From positions 1-11,163 of the forward strand of contig JABIUH010000155.1 of the NCBI GenBank assembly GCA_018701055.1: a stretch of 11,163 nucleotides of DNA, in the 5' to 3' direction. Positions within the stretch are counted from its first letter, which is position 1, and every line of letters begins with the position of its first letter. The notes under the pieces were generated by a model. That model was not told the origin of the DNA. It ran no database searches and worked only from the letters and a program-made list of their open reading frames with translations. This DNA is from Woeseia sp. Its GTDB lineage: Bacteria; Pseudomonadota; Gammaproteobacteria; Steroidobacterales; Woeseiaceae. Positions 1 to 6,070 of this stretch are shown here, in pieces. Made by a program: the position numbers and the translations under genes.

Positions 1-185
1 CTCAATGACTGAGGCTCGTGTGGTTATCAATCAATGGTTGGAGGAATACAACACGATCAGGCCGCATGGGTCGCTGAGTGGCATGAACCCGGAACAATTT
101 TTACAGCAATGGACCGAAGGAAATATCACTCAACAATCGAAAGTCCTAACAGTTTGACTGGACCAGAAATCTTGGGCTTGCCAGG
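1..185 (+). mobile_element. Right end of an IS3-family insertion sequence
   Basis: This covers the 3' part of the transposase gene and a short non-coding tail. The right edge is inferred, not seen. The minus-strand TM2 reading frame stops resembling the family after GRWAW (codons over about 187-195), so the junction should lie within about 175-195. A terminus ending ...CA, as is usual for IS3-family elements, would fit at 183 or 188. The left end is outside the window, so terminal inverted repeats and the 3-4 bp target duplication cannot be checked. Confidence 0.6.
2..157 (+). CDS. IS3-family transposase (OrfB/integrase), C-terminal end only
   Basis: This is the last 51 codons of a DDE (rve) integrase-type transposase; the rest lies to the left of the window. 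The frame is open from base 2 and ends in TGA at 155-157. The peptide contains ARVVINQWLEEYNTIRPHGS followed by LSGMNPEQF. The pattern of W, then EYN, then RPHxSL, then xPxxF is the hallmark of the C-terminus of IS3-family OrfB proteins, just after the catalytic glutamate region. That catalytic glutamate and both aspartates are outside the window, so it cannot be judged whether the transposase is intact. The stop lies about 25-30 bases before the likely right end of the element. Family assignment is firm; the subgroup (IS3, IS407, IS2 or another) is not determined. Confidence 0.85.
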   Translation, partial: SMTEARVVINQWLEEYNTIRPHGSLSGMNPEQFLQQWTEGNITQQSKVLTV

Positions 186-315
186 CCCACCGACCGACGT
201 ACCAACGGTGGGCACCGAAGAAGCCGACTGTAAACCACAATAAATACATTGTTTTAACCGATTTTTTCTCGGCGATGTTGGCACTCAGTGTTTCTTGCTC
301 TACGTTATCGCTCAT
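130..315 (-). pseudogene. TM2-domain membrane protein, 3' part lost to IS insertion
   Basis: The reading frame opens with ATG at 315, preceded by GGAG about 7 bases upstream. After about 20 polar residues it gives KSVKTMYLLWF, then GFFGAHRWYVGRWAW. This is the first membrane helix and the conserved GAHRFYxGR loop of the TM2 domain (Pfam TM2), found in small two-helix membrane proteins of unknown function. The second helix, normally starting right after the loop, is missing. Instead the frame runs into the insertion sequence and encodes polar QAQDFWSSQTVRTFDC before its stop. Only about 45 of the 61 codons look native. I infer that the gene was disrupted by the IS and is probably non-functional. 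The rest of the gene may lie beyond the left end of the IS. Confidence 0.7.
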
Positions 316-368
316 TGGAACTCCGTCGTCCAGCTGACAACTAGTAGGTTAAGGCGGCTCGTGAAATT

Positions 369-389
369 ATCGTCGTTGTTGACGACGAT
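369..389. repeat. 8-bp perfect inverted repeat (hairpin)
   Basis: ATCGTCGT at 369-376 pairs with ACGACGAT at 382-389 around the 5-base loop TGTTG. It sits 54 bases upstream of the TM2 start codon. There is no T tract on either strand, so it is not a classic intrinsic terminator. It could be a regulator site in the TM2 leader or a transcript-end stem. Confidence 0.45.
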
Positions 390-589
390 TGAAATATTCC
401 TGGCTGTTGGTCCGGTGCCGCGATTCACTTTCCTCGTATTCAGGGGATCGACATTTGCGGGAGAGTAATTGCGGTCGGTGCTGATAGAGGCCTGAAAAGT
501 GGCGGACCTAATTCGTCTGTTTCACTTAAGTTCTTTATTTGGGGAGAAATAGTCGGTTGCGTCAGCGCGTTGGTGCCAGCTTATTTCGC

Positions 590-629
590 TTCGCTATTCC
601 CAAGCTTTAGCGGCTATTCCCAAACTTTA
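590..629. repeat. Two tandem 20-bp units next to the glmS 3' end
   Basis: The 17-base core GCTATTCCCAAGCTTTA at 593-609 recurs at 613-629 with a single G-to-A change, at an exact 20-base period. The two units lie 36-75 bases past the glmS stop codon. The second unit also forms the left arm of the hairpin at 615-638. Confidence 0.7.
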
Positions 630-638
630 TTGGGAATA
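615..638 (-). other. Hairpin downstream of glmS, possible transcript 3' end
   Basis: TATTCCCAA at 615-623 and TTGGGAATA at 630-638 form a perfect 9-bp stem with a 6-base loop, 27 bases beyond the glmS stop in the direction of transcription. No U tract follows on the minus strand, so it does not meet the usual rho-independent terminator pattern. It could protect the glmS mRNA 3' end or be part of a repeat. The stem is seen; the role is inferred. Confidence 0.4.
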
Positions 639-664
639 CACACAAGAATGGATTGACTAGTTTG

Positions 665-2497
665 TCATTCCACTGTTACCGATTTCGCCAGATTTCTCGG
701 CTGATCAACGTCCGTGCCCTTTAGTACCGCAATATGGTAGGCGAGCAACTGTAACGGAATTGTATAGAGTATCGGTGCCTGGAAATCCTGAATCATCGCC
801 GGCATACGCATCATGTGAATACCCGCACGATCGCCAAACTGCACACGTGGGTCAGCAAACACAAATAGCTCACCGCCACGGGCTTTGACTTCCTGGAGAT
901 TGCTTTTTAGTTTTTCGAGCAGCTGATCGTCTGGTGCAACGGCGACCACCGGCATGTCTTCATCCACCAATGCCAGCGGTCCATGTTTTAACTCACCTGC
1001 CGCATAGGCTTCTGCATGAATGTAGGATATTTCCTTAAGCTTTAACGCGCCTTCCATTGCAACTGGATTTTGTACGCCACGCCCGAGGAAGAGTGCATGA
1101 TGCTTGTCTACAAAGTGTTGTGCCAACGCTTCAATTGAGGCATCCATCTTTAGAACCTGGTTAATGAGCGCGGGAATTTCTGTCAACTGCGTAACCAACG
1201 CCCGTTCTTTTTTCTCTTCAAGCCCATTACGCCTTGCTAGTGAAATCGTCAGCAACGCGAGTGCCGCCAATTGGGTCGTAAACGCCTTAGTTGACGCAAC
1301 TCCAATCTCTGGGCCCGCCCTGGTCATCATGACGAGGTCAGACTCACGCACCATTGAGCTCTCAGGTACGTTGCAGATAGTCAAAGTAGAAACATATCCG
1401 GCCTCTTTAGCGGCACGCACTGCGGCAAGCGTGTCGGCTGTTTCACCGGACTGACTGATGGTGACGAACAAAGTGCCTGCAGGAACAACGGGTGAACGGT
1501 AGCGATACTCGCTGGCGATTTCGACCGTGCAGGGAAGCCTGCACAGTTCTTCAATCCAATATCGGGCAACAAGGCCGGCATGATAACTGGTGCCACAGGC
1601 AACGATATGCACGCCTCTAGTTTTATCTAGCGCGTCCATTGCGCTGGGGCCAAACACCGCGTCAAGAACTTTGCCACCGGCGACACGCTCTTCCAGCGTT
1701 CTGGCGACAGCCACTGCTTGCTCGTGAATTTCTTTTTGCATGTAGTGCCGATAATCACCGCGATCAGCTGCGTCCGCACTGAGCTCGCTTTCTCTTACGG
1801 CCCGCTCGACTTCATTTCCTTCTTCATCAAAAATAGTAACTGACGTACGCTCGACAACAGCAACATCGCCCTCATCGAGAAACGTAAACTGTCGGGTAAC
1901 AGGAAGAAGCGCGGCGACGTCACTCGCGACAAAGTTTTCACCAATACCCAGGCCGATTACGACCGGGCAGCCCTGGCGAGCGAGAATGAGTTTATCTGAA
2001 TCAGATGCGCTCATCACAACAAGCGCGTATGCACCTTCCAGCTCTACGACGGTCGCTTGAACGGCTTTGAGAATTTCGCCACTGTCTTTTAGATGGTGCC
2101 TGATACGATGGGCAACGACTTCGGTATCGGTGTCTGATTCGAAAACGTAACCCTTCTCAATTAAGTCTGCCCGTAGCTCTTCATAATTTTCAATAATGCC
2201 ATTGTGAACAATCGCAATATCATCTTCGGACATATGTGGGTGCGCGTTGGTCTCGTTCGGAATTCCGTGCGTTGCCCATCGAGTATGCGAAATACCCGTA
2301 CTGCCTTGTACAGGGTTTGCGTCCAGCGCTTTTTGTAGTTCCTGTACTTTTCCGACGCGACGAACTCTGTGAATTGAATTATCACCATCAACAGCGATGC
2401 CCGCGGAATCGTAGCCACGGTATTCAAGGCGACGTAGACCCTCCATCAAGATAGGAACCACATTTCTTTCGGCAACGGCGCCGACAATTCCGCACAT
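665..2497 (-). CDS. glmS: Glutamine--fructose-6-phosphate aminotransferase (isomerizing)
   Basis: GlmS makes glucosamine-6-phosphate from fructose-6-phosphate and glutamine, the entry step to UDP-GlcNAc for peptidoglycan and LPS in the cytoplasm. The protein has 610 residues; E. coli GlmS has 609. The N-terminal glutaminase domain (about 2-220) begins MCGIVGA, so the nucleophile Cys becomes N-terminal after Met removal, and has HTRWATHG at 71-78. Two SIS sugar-isomerase domains follow: CGTSYHAG at 301-308, SQSGET at 348-353 and STKAFTTQ at 402-409 in the first, and GRG at 472-474, EISYIHAEAYAAGELKHGPL at 489-508 in the second. The C-tail DQPRNLAKSVTVE, with the sugar-ring-opening Lys604, is intact. 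GGAG lies 9 bases before the ATG. It follows glmU in the same direction after 158 bases, so it is probably co-transcribed, as glmUS is in E. coli. Confidence 0.98.
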   Translation of the reverse strand: MCGIVGAVAERNVVPILMEGLRRLEYRGYDSAGIAVDGDNSIHRVRRVGKVQELQKALDANPVQGSTGISHTRWATHGIPNETNAHPHMSEDDIAIVHNGIIENYEELRADLIEKGYVFESDTDTEVVAHRIRHHLKDSGEILKAVQATVVELEGAYALVVMSASDSDKLILARQGCPVVIGLGIGENFVASDVAALLPVTRQFTFLDEGDVAVVERTSVTIFDEEGNEVERAVRESELSADAADRGDYRHYMQKEIHEQAVAVARTLEERVAGGKVLDAVFGPSAMDALDKTRGVHIVACGTSYHAGLVARYWIEELCRLPCTVEIASEYRYRSPVVPAGTLFVTISQSGETADTLAAVRAAKEAGYVSTLTICNVPESSMVRESDLVMMTRAGPEIGVASTKAFTTQLAALALLTISLARRNGLEEKKERALVTQLTEIPALINQVLKMDASIEALAQHFVDKHHALFLGRGVQNPVAMEGALKLKEISYIHAEAYAAGELKHGPLALVDEDMPVVAVAPDDQLLEKLKSNLQEVKARGGELFVFADPRVQFGDRAGIHMMRMPAMIQDFQAPILYTIPLQLLAYHIAVLKGTDVDQPRNLAKSVTVE

Positions 2498-2655
2498 TCA
2501 GGTGTTCTCCGTTCTCGTTTTCAGGGCAGTGGTAGCGCTGCAATTAGCGATTGTCGCAGGTTTCTAAGAAACGCAAAGTGTAGGAGTTCGAATTCTTACA
2601 TATACTGTCGATCACAAAAACTCACTGGAATCATAAATTATTGTTTTAAAAGGTT

Positions 2656-4017
2656 TTATTTTTTCTTTTTGGGCGGCTTCCAGCTCGAGATAGTGGTCTG
2701 TTTTGATCGCTCAAGCGTCAGCGCATTGGCTGGTGCTGGCTTGGAAATAGTGCTTCCCGCACCAATCGTCGCGCCCTCACCAATCTCGACGGGCGCAATT
2801 AATTGCGTACCCGATCCGATGAACACTTTATTTCCAATCACTGTTTGATGTTTGTTCACTCCATCATAGTTGCAGGTGATCGTCCCCGCCCCAATGTTGA
2901 CGCCAGCGCCAACCGTCGCGTCCCCGATATAAGAGAGGTGGCTGACCTTACTACCATCGGCAATGGTGCTTTTCTTTACTTCGACAAAATTTCCAATCTT
3001 AACCTTGTCAGCAAGTTCAGCTCCGGGGCGAAGCCTTGCAAATGGACCTATCTCACAGTCGTTGCCCATAGAAGCACGTTCAATATGGCAATTTGAATGG
3101 ATAACGGAACCCGCACCAATAACACTGTCTCGAATGACATTGTTCGATTCAATCTGTGTTCGATCTCCAAGTGATACTTGGCCCTCGAACACAGCGTTTA
3201 CATCGATGAAGACATCTTTACCGCAGGTCAATTCACCGCGAATATCAACGCGAGCGGGGTCAGCAAAGCCAACACCCTGCTCCATCAATCGATGCACCAG
3301 GCGCGATTGCAAAGCACGCTCTGCAATCGCTAACTGTTGCTTATCATTAATTCCCATTATTTCAACCTGATCGTCTGCCTTAACTGCGTGCACGACCGCA
3401 CCATCACTAACGGCCATGCCTAAAACATCAGTTAAGTAGTATTCACCCTGCGCGTTGTCGCTACTGAGTCGTCCCAGCCAATCTTTGAGAAGATTCGCAG
3501 GCGCACACAGCACTCCTGTATTAATCTCGGTAATGGCTTTTTCTGCTGCACTTGCATCACGTTCTTCAACGTTGCGTTGCACAGCCCCGTCCTGACGAAT
3601 GATGCGCCCGTAGCCGAACGGATTGTCCATGTCGACCGTCAACACGGCGACTTCGCCAGAGTTGCAGTGATTTAATAGGTTCTCTAGCGTTGCTGGTCGC
3701 AGCAACGGTACGTCGCCAAACAATATCAGCACCCGATTCTCGTCCGGGGTTTCCGGCATCGCTTGCATGACCGCATGGCCAGTGCCTAACTGCTCCGCTT
3801 GCAAGGACCAACGTAATTCCTGGTTTGCGAAACCCGCCTGGACCTCATCCCCACCATAGCCGTAGACGACGCAAATGTCTGCTGCACCGAGCTGCCTGGA
3901 GTATTCAACGACATGTTGCAGCAGAGGGCGACCTGCCAATGGTTGCAAGACCTTCGGCAAAACTGAATGCATTCGTTTGCCTTGCCCTGCGGCGAGAATG
4001 ACGATCGTAGTGTTCAA
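2656..4017 (-). CDS. glmU: Bifunctional UDP-GlcNAc pyrophosphorylase / GlcN-1-P N-acetyltransferase
   Basis: GlmU acetylates glucosamine-1-phosphate and then couples the product to UTP, giving UDP-GlcNAc. The protein has 453 residues (E. coli 456). The N-terminal Rossmann-type uridyltransferase domain (about 1-225) shows LAAGQGKRM at 8-16, LPKVL with Lys22, GTGHA at 78-82 and GDVPL at 101-105. The C-terminal left-handed beta-helix (about 250-430) has the hexapeptide repeats, RLRPGAEL at 328-335, the catalytic-type His360 in SHLSYIGDA and CNYDG at 382-386. The tail ends in PPKKKK. The start is TTG at 4017: it is preceded by AAGGAG at 4028-4033, no ATG fits in this frame, and translation begins directly with the conserved MNTTIVILAAG. 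glmS follows downstream. The gene upstream is on the other strand, so glmU begins the transcription unit. Confidence 0.97.
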   Translation of the reverse strand: MNTTIVILAAGQGKRMHSVLPKVLQPLAGRPLLQHVVEYSRQLGAADICVVYGYGGDEVQAGFANQELRWSLQAEQLGTGHAVMQAMPETPDENRVLILFGDVPLLRPATLENLLNHCNSGEVAVLTVDMDNPFGYGRIIRQDGAVQRNVEERDASAAEKAITEINTGVLCAPANLLKDWLGRLSSDNAQGEYYLTDVLGMAVSDGAVVHAVKADDQVEIMGINDKQQLAIAERALQSRLVHRLMEQGVGFADPARVDIRGELTCGKDVFIDVNAVFEGQVSLGDRTQIESNNVIRDSVIGAGSVIHSNCHIERASMGNDCEIGPFARLRPGAELADKVKIGNFVEVKKSTIADGSKVSHLSYIGDATVGAGVNIGAGTITCNYDGVNKHQTVIGNKVFIGSGTQLIAPVEIGEGATIGAGSTISKPAPANALTLERSKQTTISSWKPPKKKK

Positions 4018-4027
4018 GCGGGACAGA

Positions 4028-4033
4028 CTCCTT
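4028..4033 (-). promoter_or_regulatory. Ribosome binding site that fixes the TTG start of glmU
   Basis: On the minus strand AAGGAG stands 10 bases before TTG AAC ACT ACG. It is a near-perfect anti-Shine-Dalgarno match and the only good one nearby, and no in-frame ATG offers an alternative. This supports the rare start codon. Confidence 0.75.
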
Positions 4034-4046
4034 GTTTTGTGGGCAC

Positions 4047-4077
4047 ATGATACCGTATACGCCCGTTTTGGGGTCAG
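4047..4077 (-). promoter_or_regulatory. Candidate sigma-70 promoter for glmU
   Basis: On the minus strand, TATCAT (4052-4047; one change from TATAAT) is preceded by CTGACC (4077-4072; four of six matches to TTGACA) at a long 19-base spacing. Transcription would start near 4040, giving a leader of about 23 bases that just includes the ribosome binding site. The -10 is good; the -35 and spacing are weak. Confidence 0.35.
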
Positions 4078-4125
4078 CGGCGGGGTCTCAGTTTCGTGGC
4101 CCGATTATACTGGGTCATCTGGATA

Positions 4126-4150
4126 TCAGGGTCAGAGCCACATACCCTGA
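4126..4150. repeat. 7-bp inverted repeat of REP/MITE-like appearance
   Basis: TCAGGGT at 4126-4132 pairs with ACCCTGA at 4144-4150 around an 11-base loop. The words GGGTCAGAG and CCCTGAC resemble dispersed repeats that I recall from proteobacterial intergenic regions, and GGGGTCAG occurs again at 4070-4077. The pairing is seen; the repeat-family assignment is from memory and unchecked. Confidence 0.35.
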
Positions 4151-4184
4151 CCGAAAGTCAGCGCTCAACAGCGAGCAGACCTAT

Positions 4185-4206
4185 GAATTGAGTTGGGGTT
4201 CAATTC
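4185..4206. repeat. 7-bp inverted repeat
   Basis: GAATTGA at 4185-4191 pairs with TCAATTC at 4200-4206 around the loop GTTGGGGT, extendable by one G-T pair. It lies between the glmU promoter region and the 4279 gene. No function can be assigned. Confidence 0.35.
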
Positions 4207-4234
4207 ACGGTCCTCTGGCCCCGGTCCTGATGAT

Positions 4235-4276
4235 GAGAAAGGAGAGACGCTTCAGCGTCGATTCATGATCTTTCTC
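4235..4276. repeat. Nested double inverted repeat just before the 4279 gene
   Basis: An outer stem, GAGAAAG (4235-4241) with CTTTCTC (4270-4276), encloses an inner hairpin, GACGC (4246-4250) with GCGTC (4255-4259) around the loop TTCA. The structure ends two bases before the ATG at 4279. It could hide the translation start, act as an operator, or be an inserted repeat. Confidence 0.4.
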
Positions 4277-4278
4277 GT

Positions 4279-4827
4279 ATGGTGATGTACGTGGCCAGAC
4301 TCTTGAAATTTTTGCGGTTCTTCGGACGGCTAGTTGGTGCTACCGGACCGCTAATGCTGACGGCGTGCAACAGCGAAATCTATGTCCGTGACGGCGTCAC
4401 CGATGGCGATACTTTCTATTTGGCTGAGCGGGCGTTGACCGACGACGGTCCGGTACTGCAAAGTTGGGTACGCTACAGCCTGACTAAGAGCACCTGCCAG
4501 TTGCAGATTGGTGGCGAAAATCCAGCGCGGGCCAGTTCATTAGAATGCGAATTGAGTTCACGACGCATGTTGTTGGACGCCTGGAATGAGCGGAAACATG
4601 AAACGCCGGACATCGAAGACAGCTACCTCGATGAACTCGTCGAAGTTCAGCGCGCCGGCTTTCTATCTGAGTACGTCGTGCGTCATTTTCGTAAGAACCA
4701 TTGGGAATTACCACAAGACATTGATGGCCGTGGCTACCGCCGTTGGCAGCGACACCGATTGCCCAATCACAAGCCTGATATGCGGATAATCGGCTCGTGG
4801 AACTACGCCAGGAAAGTTAGCCCATAA
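4279..4827 (+). CDS. Hypothetical lipoprotein, no recognised domain
   Basis: The gene encodes 182 residues. Residues 1-30 form a lipoprotein-type signal: basic residues (R7, K10, R13, R17), a hydrophobic stretch ending LMLTA, then Cys30, giving the lipobox LTAC. With Asn at +2, outer-membrane sorting would be expected. The mature part is polar and without further membrane segments; near its start it has EIYVRDGVTDGDTFYLAERA, and it has Cys residues at about 73 and 89 that could form a disulfide. I do not recognise a family. ATG codons at 4279 and 4285 are both possible, and neither has a clear Shine-Dalgarno; the nested hairpin sits directly upstream. It is an isolated plus-strand gene between glmU and the repeat remnant at 4863. 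That this is a real gene rests on the signal peptide and the even protein-like composition. Confidence 0.6.
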   Translation: MVMYVARLLKFLRFFGRLVGATGPLMLTACNSEIYVRDGVTDGDTFYLAERALTDDGPVLQSWVRYSLTKSTCQLQIGGENPARASSLECELSSRRMLLDAWNERKHETPDIEDSYLDELVEVQRAGFLSEYVVRHFRKNHWELPQDIDGRGYRRWQRHRLPNHKPDMRIIGSWNYARKVSP

Positions 4828-4862
4828 CGGGGAGTCGACGATCCGGCAGTTTTTATGACTGT

Positions 4863-4934
4863 GTCATTGCTAGGCACGCAGCAATCCAGTTCCACCATAC
4901 GTCGATTGGATCGCCGCGCTTCGCTCGCGAAGAC
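4863..4934. repeat. Degenerate MITE-like inverted-repeat element
   Basis: The left arm at 4863-4889 begins GTCATTGCTAGGCACGCAGC and ends AATCCAG. The right arm at 4905-4934, read in reverse complement, begins GTCTTCGCGAGCGAAGCG and ends GGCGATCCAAT. The arms share the pattern GTCATTGC-GAG...GCAATCCA with scattered differences and enclose about 15 bases. This matches, from memory, a widespread bacterial intergenic repeat with GTCATTGCGAGG...GCAATC arms. A minus-strand reading frame over 4803-4991 is a by-product of this repeat and I do not regard it as a gene. Confidence 0.6.
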
Positions 4935-5096
4935 AACAGCGAGATAAACGGCGAATCGCAATGGCAAAAGCGGGGTGCGGGGAAATAGCAATGACGTCGA
5001 CAGGACAGCGATTACCGTTTACGTTGAATTCATCGCTTGAATGCGAAAGGATTGGGGTATAGACAATCTAGAGGGCGGCTGAATCCGCACATTGAC

Positions 5097-5924
5097 ATGA
5101 GATCCTACTTTTCGGTTTTTGCATTGGTACTGGTCGGCTTGCCTTCTTTCGCGCAAGAAACCTCGAGTGTTCGTTATCTAGCGAATGAGGGTGTATTGGT
5201 CACCCACAATGACACCAGCATTCTAATAGACCCATTGTTTCAGAACAGCTATAACACCTACCAAATGGTGCCAGATGACGTACGTGACGCTATATTTGCA
5301 GGCAAGGGAGAATTCGCCGGCGTTGACGCGGTATTTGTTAGTCATCACCACGGCGATCATTTTTCTGCGGTCGACATGCTTCGCTTACTCCGTTCACAAA
5401 CCAACACGAAACTCTACGCACCCGTCCAGGCAGTTGCCGCAATGCGTGAAATCAGCACACCTGATGATGAGTCTTCGTTCGACCGCATCACTGGACTGGA
5501 TTTGGAGTACGGCGACTTACCGGTGCAGATAGAAACGGCCAACTTATTAATTGAGGCCGCTTATATTCCGCATTCTGGGTGGCCGACTGCGCGCACTGAA
5601 ATTCAGAATATTTCCTTTCGCATCACGCTTGCAGACAACAGTACCGTTCTGCATATGGGTGATGCAGATGCGAGAATTGTTCATTTCGAGGCAGACGAAG
5701 AGTACTGGAAAGAAAGGACGATCGACCTGGCACTACCGCCCTATTGGTTTTTCTCATCGGATGACGGTGTTGAAATTCTTGAAGCTCGGATGGACGTTCG
5801 TTACACCATTGGTGTCCATGCGCCAGCAGAGCTCTCCAACCGCGCTAGTATTCCGGATGAATATACCGGTACAGAACTATTTACACAGCCCGGTGAAGGC
5901 CGCAGGTTCGTTGGATCGCAATAA
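5097..5924 (+). CDS. Exported metallo-beta-lactamase-fold hydrolase
   Basis: This is a 275-residue MBL-superfamily protein. The ATG at 5097 is chosen over the in-frame ATG at 5037 because it gives a clean signal peptide: MRSYFSVFALVLVGLPSFA, with likely cleavage before QETSS. The longer form would put 20 polar residues in front. The fold's zinc motif is SHHHGDHF at 82-89, which supplies H83, H85, D87 and H88. Later ligand candidates are H159 (IPHSG), D189 (LHMGDAD) and H241. The opening VRYLANEGVLVTHNDTSILI, followed by DPLF, resembles the single-domain lactamase_B branch related to UlaG-type enzymes rather than true beta-lactamases. The substrate is unknown. It probably acts in the periplasm. 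No good ribosome binding site is seen. It faces the 6071-7411 gene tail to tail across 146 bases. Confidence 0.85.
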   Translation: MRSYFSVFALVLVGLPSFAQETSSVRYLANEGVLVTHNDTSILIDPLFQNSYNTYQMVPDDVRDAIFAGKGEFAGVDAVFVSHHHGDHFSAVDMLRLLRSQTNTKLYAPVQAVAAMREISTPDDESSFDRITGLDLEYGDLPVQIETANLLIEAAYIPHSGWPTARTEIQNISFRITLADNSTVLHMGDADARIVHFEADEEYWKERTIDLALPPYWFFSSDDGVEILEARMDVRYTIGVHAPAELSNRASIPDEYTGTELFTQPGEGRRFVGSQ

Positions 5925-6070
5925 TCGATTCGCCACAACGCCGTCAATGCAGAATAAGCGACGTAACCATATCGCGGCAAGATCGCACCCGACCATTCTT
6001 GGCCTACGCGACATTCGGGATCCGCCCATTACGCTGCTCCTACAAAACGCAGGAAAATCGCTCGATCACG

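Larger units (their letters stand above)
316..664. other. Gene-free stretch between the TM2 remnant and glmS
   Basis: No credible coding frame is seen on either strand in these 349 bases. They hold the ribosome binding site and presumably the promoter of the TM2 gene, a perfect 8-bp hairpin at 369-389, and a tandem repeat plus hairpin at 590-638. No tRNA-like or convincing intrinsic terminator structure was recognised; neither hairpin is followed by a T run on either strand. Confidence 0.5.

Noticed and set aside
34..243. Open plus-strand frame across the IS end
   Set aside because: It overlaps the transposase C-terminus in a different frame and shows no protein-like features; the transposase frame is clearly the real one.
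2498..2655. Possible glmS riboswitch/ribozyme or internal promoter in the glmU-glmS gap
   Set aside because: The glmS ribozyme belongs to Gram-positive bacteria, and 158 bases are tight for it. Only isolated -10-like words (such as TATGAT and TATATG) were found, without a matching -35. The GTTTCT/AGAAAC palindrome at about 2560-2572 is too short to interpret.
2963..3370. 135-codon plus-strand frame inside glmU
   Set aside because: It is antisense to the highly conserved glmU beta-helix region, has no ribosome binding site, and reads as a Ser/Thr-rich shadow.
4803..4991. 62-codon minus-strand frame after the lipoprotein gene
   Set aside because: It is produced by the repeat element at 4863-4934, overlaps the lipoprotein's 3' end, and has no coding signature.
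5037..5096. Upstream ATG extension of the MBL protein
   Set aside because: It would add 20 polar residues before a clean signal peptide and has no ribosome binding site.
5925..6070. Bidirectional terminator between the convergent MBL and amidohydrolase genes
   Set aside because: No stem with a T run was found on either strand in these 146 bases.
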